Assembly: GCA_032622095.1 (NCBI GenBank)
Contig: CP136064.1
Span: 49,480,073 to 49,544,072 of the forward strand
Direction: 5' to 3'
Length of the DNA: 64,000 nucleotides
DNA from: Siphonodentalium dalli
Lineage: Eukaryota; Mollusca; Scaphopoda; Gadilida; Siphonodentaliidae
A model generated the notes under the pieces. That model saw only the letters and a program-made list of their open reading frames with translations, made no database searches and was not told the DNA's origin. This document shows, piece by piece, positions 34,261-45,488 of this stretch (positions are counted from its first letter, which is position 1; every line of letters begins with the position of its first letter). Made by a program: the position numbers and the translations under genes.

Positions 34261-36529
34261 ACGATTGTACCATCATGGACTGGGCTTAATATTACTTTAT
34301 CATAAGTGCAGAGTCTGGCTGAAGTATGATGTCTTTAGAAAGGACCAGAGCAAGAGCCTTTTAACGTTGCTTTTCATTTTGTTCATACTCATCTGATTGT
34401 AAAGACTAATTTTGCGTATCTTCCAGCCAAAATGTAAGGCGAACATAAGAGCAAGTATACATATTAATGGTGGGGCTCATGTTGTGCATTTGACGTATCT
34501 CGACAAAATGTATTGTTGCATTTAATTTGTGATGAGTATCGCTATATATAACTTTTAAAATGTTTTGTATCTATTTCCATCCTTTGGTTATTAGAACACA
34601 CTGTGACTGTTTTTTGTTCAAATTTTTTTTGAAAAAGATTATAAGAACAAATTCTCCCTACTGAATGGATTGGGAGAATGTTATTGCTCTCTATTTGTAT
34701 ATATATCAAGAACTAATTCAGGCTTAGTTTGAGGAAACCATTCGGCAGAAATTGGGAGCCCTTGAAAAAATATATTTTACTTTTTACATAAATTTAACAT
34801 ACATGTATATACTTGTACCATAATCTTATTTCTAAAATATTTGGCATTCCATTCATTGCTATAACTACTACAGGATGGAAAGAGCACTTGTTTATGTTGA
34901 TTCACTTTCCTCCAATTTGTCAGATAATATTCTTTACCAAGTGCTATTCTGATAGTTTATGTTACAAATGTTCCAAGTTGTAAATAGATTTAATAGATTA
35001 ATAGAAACTTGCAAAATTCTTATACATAGATTACTTGCAGTCAATCTCGTTGGTAGAACATAAATTTTATTGCATGTTTGTTGGCAAATGAAGTGCTAAA
35101 TATTTATGTATTTACTGAGTTCAGCTAAATACTGTGTTTTCTGAAAATGTAGAACTGATGTTGTCAAGAGTTTTTAGCCATAAATTTGTTATTTTCTTCA
35201 AGCAGGCATACTCATGACTGACTGCTTTACTAAAATATCTGTTTAATACATTCAAATAAGTCCACAACATGCCATTAAAACGAAAATAAAAGGTGTGAGC
35301 AGAGATTCAGGAATCAAGGTCAATCACCATATGTTAGTAGGTCATGCCATACTTGTGTATTGCATTATAAGAAATCATATGCGTGGTTGTCTATATTACC
35401 CATAATGAATCCAGTGTATTCCAATCAAGCAGTAAACAAATAAATTCCAATTTGAATATTATAATGGCACACAGATAAATTCCCTTGATGCAGAAATTGG
35501 TTGCTAGAAGATAAGGTTTGAAATCCCCCTGATAAATCACTGTGTACAAACTCGCATATAGCAGTAGGTAGATTCAGGACAAGACAAAAATCAATAACTC
35601 CATTTGAAGCATCAGAAATCTCAGGTGATTATATATACTGTATAGATTTTTTGGTACGAACAAGTGCAAACTGATATATTAAATAATTGTGGCCTATGAG
35701 GACTTTCGCAGCCAGACAACTGATAATCAGACTGCATAACATGAAACCCAATTTGAATATGTAGCATACCAGTACTAGTGTACTGACAATGTATTAATTC
35801 TGTGAATATGGCTTCTATGTTAATTGAGTTTTATCATAGTTTCCTCCAGTAAGCCATATCAAGACATTGTGTTGTCAGTTTTATTGGTGGTGGAAAGATT
35901 GCACAGAGGTTTCATTTCACTGTTAAATCAATCAAATGCATGTAGAAACCACTGACCATTACCCCCCCCCCCCCCCCCAACCATTCCCGACCCACCTACC
36001 CCCAGAAACTAACAAACTTTACACATACATGTATACATTAACATCTCTATTAATTAATGTCTGCAAATGAGGCTAGTAAAAAAAAAATTTAAGCCGAGAC
36101 AAATTTTAGAACCTATTGATGTATTTTTGCTATATTGAAACATACCGTATTGCCGCAGAGATTCTATTATTGTCCCACAAATCGGTAGGAAGTTTGCAGA
36201 CAGCAAAAATTCATTGTTGAACACAAAGGACTACTGAGATACAAGCAAGGTCTGCCATGATAATGGACCAAGTTATAATAGTAAACTGAAGTCATATATG
36301 TACATGTATGAATAGAAGATGCAACTATTTGCGTCCTAGGATTTTTAGCAGAGAACAAAATTATGGCCAAGATTTTTTTTTTAGATAAGGCAAATTATTG
36401 ATAATCAACAGGGCTGCAGGAATCAAGTTACCGTCCCTACATTGAACAACATAAAAGTGTAAACTATACACTTGAAACTTGAAGCCAATGGCACACAATC
36501 AACTTTCTGGCTTCCCACAAGATTATAAC
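34261..36529. other. Unassigned AT-rich sequence
   Basis: Possible older LINE 3'UTR sequence at the left side. A C-tract of about 18 bp lies at 35963-35980. No exon or element boundary that I can support. Confidence 0.4.
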
Positions 36530-36742
36530 GAGAGGCCCATCATGATTGGCAGATGTTAACCCATCCCTTGGCGATAGTAAATTACTATGATCGGAATCAT
36601 AAATGAGAGTTTTTATGTTGAATTATAGAGTATACTGTTATGTACTATTATAGACAAATGTACATAATACAAATTTATTGGAATTTATGGGTCACTCGCA
36701 TTTATATAAGAGAATGCACTGGTACAGGACCACAGTCTTGGG
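36530..36742. repeat. Fam-L block with a half hairpin module
   Basis: GAGAGGCCCATCATGATTGG ... TTAACCCATCCCTTGGCGAT matches the 24.26 kb block. At 36692-36722 is one arm of the 67-bp module (CACTCGCATTTATATAAGAG then AATGCACTGG), followed by TACAGG and TGGGTTAA. The TTAA-CCCA ... TGGG-TTAA bounds (36570-36742) hint at another TTAA element, but the ends pair over 4 bp only. Confidence 0.45.
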
Positions 36743-37309
36743 TTAAATGTGAAAAAGGTGACCTGGACATGGAATACTTGGGTTAAGAGAGTCCAATTTA
36801 GGTTTACAATGATAATGTCTCAAATTCTACCAACAACACCCATCAAGATAAAGACATCTCACTGCTGACCCATTAATATCAATTATATAGCAGAGCTTTC
36901 AACAAATCAGACATTGTTTATATTGATGCTGGCATCTCTATTAAACCAATAACATTTATAATGACCTCAGATCTGTAGAGTGATATACTCAGCTGTGCAA
37001 TGCAGCACAGATGTACTAGTCTACTGTTAATATCATGTGATGTGTATTATTGCAATTTGTTTTTAAATTAGATACCATAGCTTTCTTTATTTGCACATTG
37101 GCATAAAAGACATCAGAAAATAATATAGCCTTATCAATAGCTTAGTAGTCCAAAGGCATGGGATGGAATTGATGAATTGGATTTAAAGTCACTCCAAACA
37201 AATTTAGCAGTACATGACACAATATTTTGGACTGATTTAAACCAAATTTGGTGTGGTGACTCGGGGTACCCTTGGCAGAGTTATAATGGTGTTAGTTTTT
37301 CAATTTAAT

Positions 37310-37440
37310 GATTTAAAAAATATATATTTTACTATATTTTTTTTAATTAATTAATTAAATTTTTTTAAATAAATAAATAAATAAAAAAAAATATCTTAAA
37401 ATATTTTTCTTTTAAATAATTAAAAACATTTTTTTTTTTA
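37310..37440. repeat. A/T-only low-complexity tract
   Basis: About 130 bp of almost pure A and T with AAATAAATAAATAAA runs. Confidence 0.8.
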
Positions 37441-37720
37441 AGTTTGCAAAATTTGAAAAACTAACACCATTATAACTCTGCCAAAAATAGTTGGATCAAA
37501 CCCATATTCGAACTCGATCTGAATTTTGGGCTGAGAAACTCACATACAAAATTTGGTTGCGATCAGATAGAAAATGTTTCAGTTATCGCATTATGCATAA
37601 AGTGTCTATGGACGGATGGACAGACGGACAGACAGATGGACGGACGGACGAACGACGAGTGGTCAATCCGGACGTTGACACTATGTTTACCATACTATGG
37701 TATGGGTAAACATAAAAACT
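37441..37720. repeat. Fam-I repeat, copy 4
   Basis: CATTATAACTCTGCC, GGATCAAACCCATATTCGAA, GATCTGAATTTTGGGCTGAG, a GACGGACAGACAGATGGAC run and the CATACTATGGTATGGGTAAA tail. Confidence 0.7.
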
Positions 37721-37858
37721 AAGTAGTTACTTAAGTCTCTCTCTTCATTATCTTTCATTTCCCCACACACTAAGACTCGGACAACAAATATCACTATATT
37801 TAGACCATTACACTATTTGACTGTGATTTAACCCTTTACCCAACAGAACGGCCCTGTG

Positions 37859-37925
37859 CCAATGCATTCTCTTATATATGCGAGTCGACCATAGGTCGCC
37901 TCGCATATATAAGAGAATGCATTGG
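37859..37925. repeat. 67-bp hairpin module, copy 7
   Basis: Consensus copy, left module of Fam-B copy 2. Confidence 0.92.
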
Positions 37926-37996
37926 CTTAACACCTTAAAAATTATAAAATTGTTAAAGAATGTAAGAAAAAAATGGTAAAAAAAGATTTTTTTAGG

Positions 37997-38063
37997 CCAA
38001 TGCATTCTCTTATATATGCGAGGCGACCTATGGTCGACTCGCATATATAAGAGAATGCATTGG
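37997..38063. repeat. 67-bp hairpin module, copy 8
   Basis: Consensus copy, right module of Fam-B copy 2, followed by GCACAGGG. Confidence 0.92.
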
Positions 38064-38299
38064 CACAGGGCATAACTGTAACCATCACAATGTGGTCAAT
38101 GAGCCGGTTCCAATGATATCCATATTTGTATGGTTTTATTGAGACAGACCCAAGATAATTTAGGCTGTTGCAGCTTTATTTGGCCGTTTTTGGCCGTTTT
38201 GTTGGGTAAAGGGTTAAGCATGCTATGATAGAGCAGAATAGATCAATTCTCAAGACAATAAAGCAGTAGTGTTTCTGTTGATATTTCAAGGTCATTCTA

Positions 38300-38968
38300 T
38301 TAACCCTTTCTGTATTAAATACACATTGATGAGTAGTTCCCTTAGCAGATGTTCATATAATAAGTACCACTTATGTTCAGATAGTAAGTTCTACTTAATA
38401 TCTGAACATTTCCCAGACCAATGAATAACAATTAATACTTCTGCACTTTAAAATATTATATGTTCATCTGCTTGTCGTTGGCTCATTTTTCATGAAAACC
38501 TCCTCAAATAAATATAGAGCATTCCAAGGTTACTTTTCAAGTCTGCAAATAGTGTGTCTGCCATTTGCAGAATGAGGTCCCAAGAGGGTGAATTTAGTGA
38601 CGCTATCGCGCACAGTGAATTAGCATCACTAAATTCACCCTCTGTGAATTTCATTCTGCTTAGGCTTCAACCGCTACGGAGACCTACTGTAGGATCAGAC
38701 AGAAGTTCCCCAGTTGAAGTTGGTAATGTTAACCCATTTGTCCCCTCGAATGTGCATTTTATCTTCTGCAAATTAGGGGATATAGAAAAGGTAAAAGGGA
38801 AAAGGTAACTAAAAACAATGTTAATTTGAGACGATATACTTTCCAAAAGATGAGGCCTAAGCAGAATGGGGTCCCCAGAGGGTGAGTTTTGGTGATGGTA
38901 GCTAGACACACTATTAGCAGGCTGGTTACTTTTATAACTGAATGGGAGAATAGTCAAGAAAGGGTTAA
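38300..38968. mobile_element. Fam-M TTAA element, copy 3, containing Fam-F
   Basis: TTAA at 38300-38303 and 38965-38968; ends CCCTTTCTGTATTAAATAC and TCAAGAAAGGG. It is interrupted by Fam-F copy 5 at 38539-38933; removing that gives an element of about 256 bp, like copy 2. Confidence 0.8.
38539..38933. mobile_element. Fam-F MITE, copy 5, with 10-bp target duplication
   Basis: 395 bp nested in Fam-M. GGTTACTTTT occurs directly on both sides (38529-38538 and 38934-38943). The ends TCTGCAAATAGTGTGTCT and AGACACACTATTAGCAGG pair over about 18 bp. A 9-10-bp duplication is usual for Mutator-like elements; one clean case is not enough to fix the superfamily. Confidence 0.82.
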
Positions 38969-39126
38969 ATATTTCTGCCCTTCCCATGCACCCACTCCCT
39001 GGAGGGCAAGAGGGCAGTAAACATGCTCCCACCTGGCCTCATTCGCTGATGCCCCTGTTCAAAGATGCACTTTCTGTAACACACAGAATCATTCAGAGTA
39101 ACAGTATTAGAAGCACTATCTCCATA

Positions 39127-39541
39127 TTAACCATTTCTACCCATAGGAAATGTTCAGATAATAAGTTCATAAGTTTGTTGAACTTACGGTATTACCTAAA
39201 CAATTCCCTCAATAAATAGGGCTCCTTCCAGCTCGTTCTGCACTTTTATTTACAGTAATGCCCTAAATAATCAACTCTTTAACCACAGAAGAATTATGGG
39301 TAATTTTTCAGGATTTAGTCGGAAATATGGCTTGTTGTCATTAATCAGAAAGCTCTCTATTTCCAACTAAATCCTGAAAAATTACCCTTTATTCTGCTGT
39401 GGGTAAGGAGTCCATTATTTAGGGCATTACTGTATCTGTCGTCTGCTTTTATCACCTCATCCCTCCAAATGAATAATAGACCATTCCAATGTATAATTTT
39501 ATAACTGAATGGGAGAATATATCTAGTATAGAAAGGGTTAA
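39127..39541. mobile_element. Fam-M TTAA element, copy 4, containing Fam-A
   Basis: TTAA at 39127-39130 and 39538-39541. Body motifs GGAAATGTTCAGATAATAAG, CTCCAAATGAATAATAGACC and AACTGAATGGGAGAATATAT; interrupted by Fam-A copy 10. Confidence 0.78.
39251..39434. mobile_element. Fam-A MITE, copy 10 (nested)
   Basis: 184 bp, right arm shortened at the centre. Fam-M sequence resumes at TCTGTCGTCTGCTTTTA after the closing TA, consistent with a TA duplication. Confidence 0.88.
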
Positions 39542-39861
39542 ACTGCATACTCTCAATGAGAAGAGAACAAGGTAAAGAGAAATACATGTGTATAAATATT
39601 CCTACAGTATGTCTCTACTATGACTCGCTAAAAGCAATTTCATTGAGCAATTGAGGTATTAGCATAAACTGCGCATTTATATTATTGATGCTGTATTTAT
39701 AACACTAGCCATTATATAATCATCTACATATTTCCCACCAATGTTATATTGATTCTATATTCATTGTCTGAGTCAAGTGCCAAGATATAAACATAGAAGG
39801 TTGTGGCATAAGACATTTATATCACATTTTATGAACTCTTTCTCCACCATATGAGAGCATA

Positions 39862-40417
39862 TACAGTAATGCTCTAATTAATCAACCTCTTAACCACAGC
39901 AGAATTATGGGTAACTTTTCAGGATTTAGTCGGAAATATGGCTTGTTGCCATTCATCGGAGAGCTCTCGCCGAGAGCTTTCCGATGAATGGCAACAAGCC
40001 ATATTTCCGACTAAATCCTGAAAAGTTACCCATAATTCTGCTGTGGTTAACCCTTTGGAGAGTATCTGTAATGTCATATACATGACGTCATGAGTAAATT
40101 TAACGTCAACGTCATAGCAATAATTATTAACAAGTTCGGGTCAAAAGGGTCCAATAATTCGTTTTAATTTATGTGAAAGTTTCCTTAACGTGTGTTATCA
40201 TAATCGATTGCACTTATACATTTGGGACATTATATTAATCAAAATAACTCCTATACAAATCATTTATAAATCAGATGTTTTATTGAAGTTATGACTACAT
40301 GAAATAACACTTCCTGAAACGACATATATGTCGTTCTACTCCTCAACCGATAGACAACATATATGTCGTTCTACTCGCCAAAGGGTTAAGAGGTCGATTA
40401 ATTAGAGCATTACTGTA
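39862..40417. mobile_element. Fam-A MITE, copy 11, split by a TTAA element
   Basis: Left arm and most of the right arm are 39862-40050; the last part of the right arm resumes at 40386 (TTAAGAGGTCGATTAATTAG) and ends GCATTACTGTA. The 335-bp Fam-S insert lies between. Confidence 0.92.
40047..40389. mobile_element. Fam-S TTAA element (335 bp) nested in Fam-A
   Basis: Element 40051-40385, ends CCCTTTGGAGAG and CTCGCCAAAGGG, with TTAA at 40047-40050 and 40386-40389. Intact Fam-A copies have a single TTAA here (GTGGTTAAGGAG or GTGGTTAAGAGG), so the empty site is known. Inside, ACGACATATATGTCGTTCTA and ACAACATATATGTCGTTCTA are near the right end, and an ATACATGACGTCATGAG palindrome is near the left. 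This is direct evidence for precise TTAA insertion by a piggyBac-like enzyme. Confidence 0.93.
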
Positions 40418-40554
40418 CATGTATGTATTCAAGGTTCCAAACCTCCAGTCAAAACAGCAAGAACAAAAAATAACAATTCAAACCAAAACAATAATTATCC
40501 CTCTTAACCCTTTCATGACGGGAGCTGTGCTGGCGCAACTTTAAAGACCCTGTG

Positions 40555-40621
40555 CCAATGCATTCTCTTATATATCCGAGTCGACCAAAGGTCGCCTTGC
40601 ATATATAAGAGAATGCATTGG
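40555..40621. repeat. 67-bp hairpin module, copy 9
   Basis: Near-consensus, loop region CGACCAAAGGTCG. Confidence 0.9.
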
Positions 40622-40822
40622 CCTAACAATTTTTAATAATTTTTTATCAAGTTTTCTTACATTCTTTAACAATTTTCTTACATTCTTTATCAATTTTTAT
40701 CATTTTTTCTTACATCAATTTTTATCATTATATCTTACATTCTTTAACAATTTTTTTATCATTTTTTTCATTTGTTTTTATATTCTTTAACAATTATAAA
40801 AAATAATATAAAATTTGTTAGG

Positions 40823-40889
40823 CCAATTCATTCTCTTATATATGCGAGGCGACCTATGGTCAGCTCGAATATATAAGTGAATGCATTGG
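40823..40889. repeat. 67-bp hairpin module, copy 10
   Basis: Diverged copy (AATTCATTCTC; CGAATATATAAGTGAATGC); length conserved. Confidence 0.85.
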
Positions 40890-41072
40890 CAGAGGCTTTT
40901 CACAAAAATTCAGGAAGGTACCATCATGAAAGAGTCAATTTAATTAAAAGTTAGAAGCCACATATGGTATATCAATAGTGTTGATAAATACTAATTGATA
41001 CAAAGTCATTTTAATGCAAATTATTGGTGTACCTCTAAATAATTGAAACTATATCGGTATAAAATTTGGCAA

Positions 41073-41447
41073 TTAACCTTTTCTTTACTAAATACTCATT
41101 GACGAGTAGTTCCTTAGGAAATGTTGTGATAATAAGTTCAACAAACGGTTGAAGAACTTATATTCTAATCATTAATGAATATGAATCATTCTGCAGTTGT
41201 ATTATCTTTTCATCTGTCTGTCATCTGCTTTTATTACCTGAACATCTCTCCAAATGAATAATAGACCATTCCCATGTATGTTTTTATAGTTGAATGGGAG
41301 ATTGCTCCAGTACAGTAATGCCCTAAGTAATCGACTCCATAACCACAGCAGAATTATGGGTAACTTTTCAGGATTTAGTCAGAAATATGGCTTGTTGCCA
41401 TTCATCGGAAAGCTCTCCCTTAGGGCATTACTGTATCTAAAGGTTAA
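41073..41447. mobile_element. Fam-M TTAA element, copy 5, containing Fam-A
   Basis: TTAA 41073-41076 with CCTTTTCTTTACTAAATAC and a right end TCTAAAGGTTAA at 41444-41447. Fam-A copy 12 (41311-41435) sits 8 bp from the right end, in the position that reads AGTATAGAAAGGG in other copies. Confidence 0.78.
41311..41435. mobile_element. Fam-A MITE, copy 12 (nested, right arm deleted)
   Basis: 125 bp: full left arm plus CTTAGGGCATTACTGTA. Comparison with unfilled Fam-M shows one TA at the site, supporting TA duplication. Confidence 0.9.
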
Positions 41448-41778
41448 CAGTCTCTTCCAGGTGCCGCTTCTTAGCTAACAATTGTTATTTTATACAGATC
41501 TCAATGATACGCAAATAACTTCAAATTGTGCAAAAATATAGCATGGAACCAGATGGAACCACAAAAACAGATTTAAGTTATTTGTAAAACGCTTTAACAT
41601 TATTAAAATTATAATATATAGCAAATTAATTTTCCAATGTTATTGAGAAGTACAATACAGTGACTAGGCCTACAAAAAGACACAAAGATATTACAAACTG
41701 GGCCTACAAAAAGACACAACGATATTACAATTAAATGTATAAAGATTGCATATTTTTAGGATTAATAAGGATACTCAC

Positions 41779-41949
41779 AGACTTGATTCACGATATGTTA
41801 GCTGTGAAGATGTCCTGGATTGGAAAATTATCTCCTCTGCAGTCAATATTTACTTGATCAAGTTGGCTTCCAGATGTCACCCTCAACTAAGATGTCAACC
41901 AACCAAAAAGAAGTAAAACTGATGGATTCAGTCTCCACATGATTCAGGG
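41779..41949 (-). pseudogene. Exon-like segment with signal-peptide-like start and early stop
   Basis: On the minus strand a TTATTTTTACAG acceptor precedes a segment with ATG at 41940, encoding MWRLNPSVLLLFGWLTS, then TAG at 41889-41887. The same frame continues LRVTSGSQLDQVNIDCRGDN to a second stop, and a GTGAGT donor follows at 41778. The N-terminus resembles a secretion signal. The plus strand of the same DNA is also open for about 57 codons (DTHRLDSRYVSCEDVLDW...), so one or both may be chance. No family recognised. Confidence 0.2.
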
Positions 41950-42169
41950 CTGTAAAAATAACCAAATCCAGTGAAAAAATGAGATTTTTACAGATGATAT
42001 CTGATAAAAATTCTTCAGAACTATTGAAAATGAGATGTCAACGATAGTTCAGGATTATGCCCGAGTTGACTTCACTAAAATCCGATATGCAAAAGTATAT
42101 CCTGTTGATAAATTTTCCACAAAATCAGAATAAATTGAAACACTATAAAAATATATTCCTTTGTTGCAG

Positions 42170-42349
42170 AACTATGTCTGTTATTTATCAAGTAACTTCC
42201 ATTTTAACTTCAATTCACTCATGTATTGGAATGTGGTGTTGGGACAGCAAGAGCCGACATTAGCTACAATCGGATATTATGCTGATGATATTGGAAATGT
42301 TAATGGAGATATCGTCATCGCTCGCCTCAGTCTCAGGAAGCCTATTTGA
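42170..42349 (+). CDS. Candidate terminal exon, unknown protein
   Basis: A strong acceptor (TATTCCTTTGTTGCAG at 42154-42169) is followed by 59 in-frame codons and a TGA at 42347-42349. The C-terminal half, EPTLATIGYYADDIGNVNGD followed by IVIARLSLRKPI, has a natural-looking composition. I do not recognise the family and see no upstream exon in the same phase with certainty. The alternative frame is also partly open. It lies in a stretch without visible repeats. Confidence 0.3.
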   Translation, partial: NYVCYLSSNFHFNFNSLMYWNVVLGQQEPTLATIGYYADDIGNVNGDIVIARLSLRKPI

Positions 42350-42631
42350 TAATGCTCATCTGTTTATATTCTCATTATTCTGATCAGCAATCCATAGCTG
42401 TGCTGTGAGCCCACGCATAACGATAAGAGAATGCTTTGGTAAAATCATGGCTTGTGACATTGATTCTAACTTTAAATACAGAGCTATGATTTCTTACTGT
42501 CATATCTCAGTGTTTAAATGCCTAGATGTATGTACAATTTATGACAAAATGGAAATTCTCACAATCTGTAGGGGAGAAGGTTTTAAAAAAAAACTTTTGG
42601 GAAATTGGTATCAGGGACCAGCCCAAACCTG

Positions 42632-43053
42632 AGTTTTAGTGTGCCTGTCATTTGCAGAATGAGGTCCCCAGAGGGTAAATTTAGTGACGCTATCCAGCAT
42701 AGCAGGCTAGCATCACCAAATTCACCCTCTTGGGACCTCATTCTGCATGGCCTAATCTGCTATGGGAGACATAGGCTAAAATAGAAGTTTCCAAATGGTG
42801 AATATTGTGATGCACATCCATTGGGAGCCTCAATTATGCAATGTGTCTTCTGCCGATTTTGGGATATAGAGAAACTAAACTAATAAAGAAATAGAATCTA
42901 AGTTTAGAAATTTGACAATAAAAAACTTTCCAGAGAAGATGAGGCCTAAGCAGAATGAGGTCCCCAGAGGGTGAATTTACTGATGCTAGCCTGCTATGTG
43001 GGATAGCATCACTAAATTCACCCTCTGGGCCAGTCTGGGGACCTCATTCTGCA
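42632..43053. mobile_element. Fam-F composite MITE, copy 6
   Basis: Starts CCTGAGTTTTAGTGTGCCTG, has both palindromes, and ends GGGGACCTCATTCTGC. A partial internal duplication (CTCTGGGCCAGTCTGGGGAC) is seen near the right end. Confidence 0.82.
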
Positions 43054-43840
43054 TATAATATAATAAAGACATGCTATAATCAGACTTGGACCAGCCTAGA
43101 AAGCGACTTGGGAGATATCTTATCCCAAAAATGTGCCATTTCTCCCTATTTTTTGTCCAAGGAAGAAGTGACTTCTTTCTCATATACCAGTTTGCATATT
43201 TCAAAACAGCCTAATTGAAGTGTATTTACTGACTATAATGTATACCTAACATTATAATGGCAACATAAATAGACTCTTGTATTGCATAATACTTATTGGG
43301 TCACAGAAAGGTGATGTTAAAAGAGTATATTGAACTTCAATCTTTATGACTCCCCGATAACAGCACATTTCTCGCTAATAATTATACAGTTTGAATCAGT
43401 TTCAATGTTCTAGGTTGGTCCCTGCTTGGCATACCCTGTATACATGTATGTGATAAATATGTGACAAATTTTATATTTAAATATAAAAATTCCAAGAACA
43501 ATATCTCCACCAAAATCTATTGGATCAACACCAGATTCAAGCTGGAGATCTCTTTTATTTTAGTACATGTATTACAAATTACGGAATTTAATTATACCCA
43601 GATGCAAACTGGCGGCCTGTATTTAGTTTGATAAAACCATATACCAAATTTGATGTGAGTCAAAGAATTGAAATTCAAGTTACCATCTGATATTTTAATA
43701 ATTTAGAGATTTCTTATGTTTAACAAGGGTCATAACAATGGCATAATGAAAGAAACCAATCAAAGAAGGCATATTCAAACTTAAAGGGACTCAATGCCTT
43801 TGAAGTGAGTTCATGTGACATACTAGTAACATATGTGACA

Positions 43841-44057
43841 TACAGTAATGCTCTAAGTAATTGACTCCTTAACCACAGCAGAATTATGGGTAACTTTTCA
43901 GGATTTAGTCGGAAATATGGCTTGTTGCCATTCATCGGAAAGCTCTCACTGAGAGCTTTCCGATGAATGGCAACAAGCCATATTTCTGACTAAATCCTGA
44001 ATAGTTACCCATAATTCTGCTGTGGTTAAGGAGTCGATTAATTAGGGCTTTACTGTA
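43841..44057. mobile_element. Fam-A MITE, full-length copy 13
   Basis: 217 bp with TACAGTAATGCTC and GGGCTTTACTGTA ends. Copy 14 is its duplicate in unit 2. Confidence 0.92.
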
Positions 44058-44079
44058 CTAGTAACATAAATTTCATAAA

Positions 44080-44260
44080 AGTCAGTAAAACAATTATCAT
44101 CAATTTGAACTTGACCCATATTTTTATGTGGGTAATCCACATACACCGTACAAAATTTGAAAACAATCGGATAACTAAAATTATAGTTACCATCCGGAAA
44201 CCATCTGGGATGGACGGATGTATGCCCGGACGGATGCATGCACAGACGGACACGGGTGAT
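44080..44260. repeat. Fam-I repeat, copy 5
   Basis: AATTTGAACTTGACCCATAT, ACAAAATTTGAAAACAATCG, TTACCATCCGGAAACCATCT and GGACGGATG motifs. Repeated at 45728-45908 in unit 2. Confidence 0.65.
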
Positions 44261-44263
44261 TTA

Positions 44264-44576
44264 TATAGTTAAGAGGTTAAGATAAGAAAAAGTCGTCCCG
44301 GGAAGGGGGGCAATAAAACCTGATGTACATATCAATTAATTGAAATGAATGACAACATACAAATCATACAAAGTAGACAAGAGGTGCCAAACCTGAGTAA
44401 TTTAGTACCAGTTTCAGTGCACCTGAAACTGGTACTAAATTACTCAGGTTTGGCACCTCTTGTCTACTTTGTATGATTTGTATGTTGTCATTCATTTCAA
44501 TTAATTGATATGTACATCAGGTTTTATTGCCCCCCTTCCTGATAGGACTTTTTCTTATCTTAACCTCTTAACTATA
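44264..44576. mobile_element. Fam-G 313-bp near-perfect palindrome
   Basis: The ends TATAGTTAAGAGGTTAAGAT and the complement close a foldback with arms of about 155 bp and centre CAGTTTCAGTGCACCTGAAACTG. Mismatches lie mainly at the CCCGGGAAGG / CCTGATAGG step. A related single-arm sequence is at 9.88-9.96 kb. Confidence 0.88.
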
Positions 44577-44600
44577 GAAATACCTGAAGATATGGTGCTG

Positions 44601-44945
44601 GACATTTGCATAATGAGGTCCCCAGAGGGTGAATTTAGTGACGCTATCCCGCAAAGCGAATTAGCATCACCAAATTAATCCTCTGGGGAACTTATGCATG
44701 ACCTCATCTGCTATTGGAGACCAAGATTTTGTTAAAATATTAATGTTTTTTTTTTATATATTGGGAATAAATATTATTTACACCAAGATGGTGATGTGCA
44801 CCCATCTGGCACCTCGATTATGCATTGTGTCGTTAACTACATTTGGGGAAATAGAGTTAATTTGATAATAACGATACTTTCCACAGAAGATCTGGCTTAA
44901 TGAGGTCCCCAGAAGGTGAACTTAGTGATGCTAGCCTTCTGTGCT
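44601..44945. mobile_element. Fam-F MITE, diverged copy 7
   Basis: Has GAGGTCCCCAGAGGGTGAAT, the CACCCATCTGGCACCTCGAT spacer motif and a terminal GAGGTCCCCAGAAGGTGAAC without the final inverted arm. Confidence 0.75.
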
Positions 44946-45488
44946 TAGTACTAGTATACCAAAAGCCATTGAGTATATTGAACTTCAATCTTTATGACTC
45001 CCCGATAACAGCACATTTCTCGCTAATAATTATACAGTTTGAATCAGTTTCAATGTTCTAGGTTGGTCCCTGCTTGGCATACCCTGTATACATGTATGTG
45101 ATAAATATGTGACAAATTTTATATTTAAATATAAAAATTCCAAGAACAATATCTCCACCAAAATCTATTGGATCAACACCAGATTCAAGCTGGAGATCTC
45201 TTTTATTTTAGTACATGTATTACAAATTACGGAATTTAATTATACCCAGATGCAAACTGGCGGCCTGTATTTAGTTTGATAAAACCATATACCAAATTTG
45301 ATGTGAGTCAAAGAATTGAAATTCAAGTTACCATCTGATATTTTAATAATTTAGAGATTTCTTATGTTTAACAAGGGTCATAACAATGGCATAATGAAAG
45401 AAACCAATCAAAGAAGGCATATTCAAACTTAAAGGGACTCAATGCCTTTGAAGTGAGTTCATGCGACATACTAGTAACATATGTGACA

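Larger units (their letters stand above)
37828..38217. mobile_element. Fam-B TTAA element, copy 2 (382 bp)
   Basis: Element 37832-38213 with TTAA at 37828-37831 and 38214-38217. It is the reverse orientation of copy 1: the hairpin modules (37859-37925, 37997-38063) are at the left and the CATAACTGTAACCATCAC ... CAGCTTTATTTGGCC tail is on the right. Near-identical to copy 1. Confidence 0.9.
40504..40938. mobile_element. Fam-D TTAA element, copy 2 (about 427 bp)
   Basis: Left TTAA 40504-40507 and end CCCTTTCATGACGGGAGCTG; right end ...CATCATGAAAGAG with a mutated TCAA at 40935-40938. It contains hairpin modules at 40555-40621 and 40823-40889 and a T-rich spacer with several TTTTTATCATTTTTTCTTAC-like repeats. 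Confidence 0.85.
43323..44970. repeat. 1648-bp tandem duplication, unit 1
   Basis: Identical to 44971-46618 except for one substitution that I found (T at 43816 versus C at 45464). Boundaries: GAGTATATTG at 43323 and at 44971; the unit ends ...AAAAGCCATT. There is a 1-bp overlap (G) at the junction. Contains Fam-I, Fam-A, Fam-G and Fam-F copies. Confidence 0.95.
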
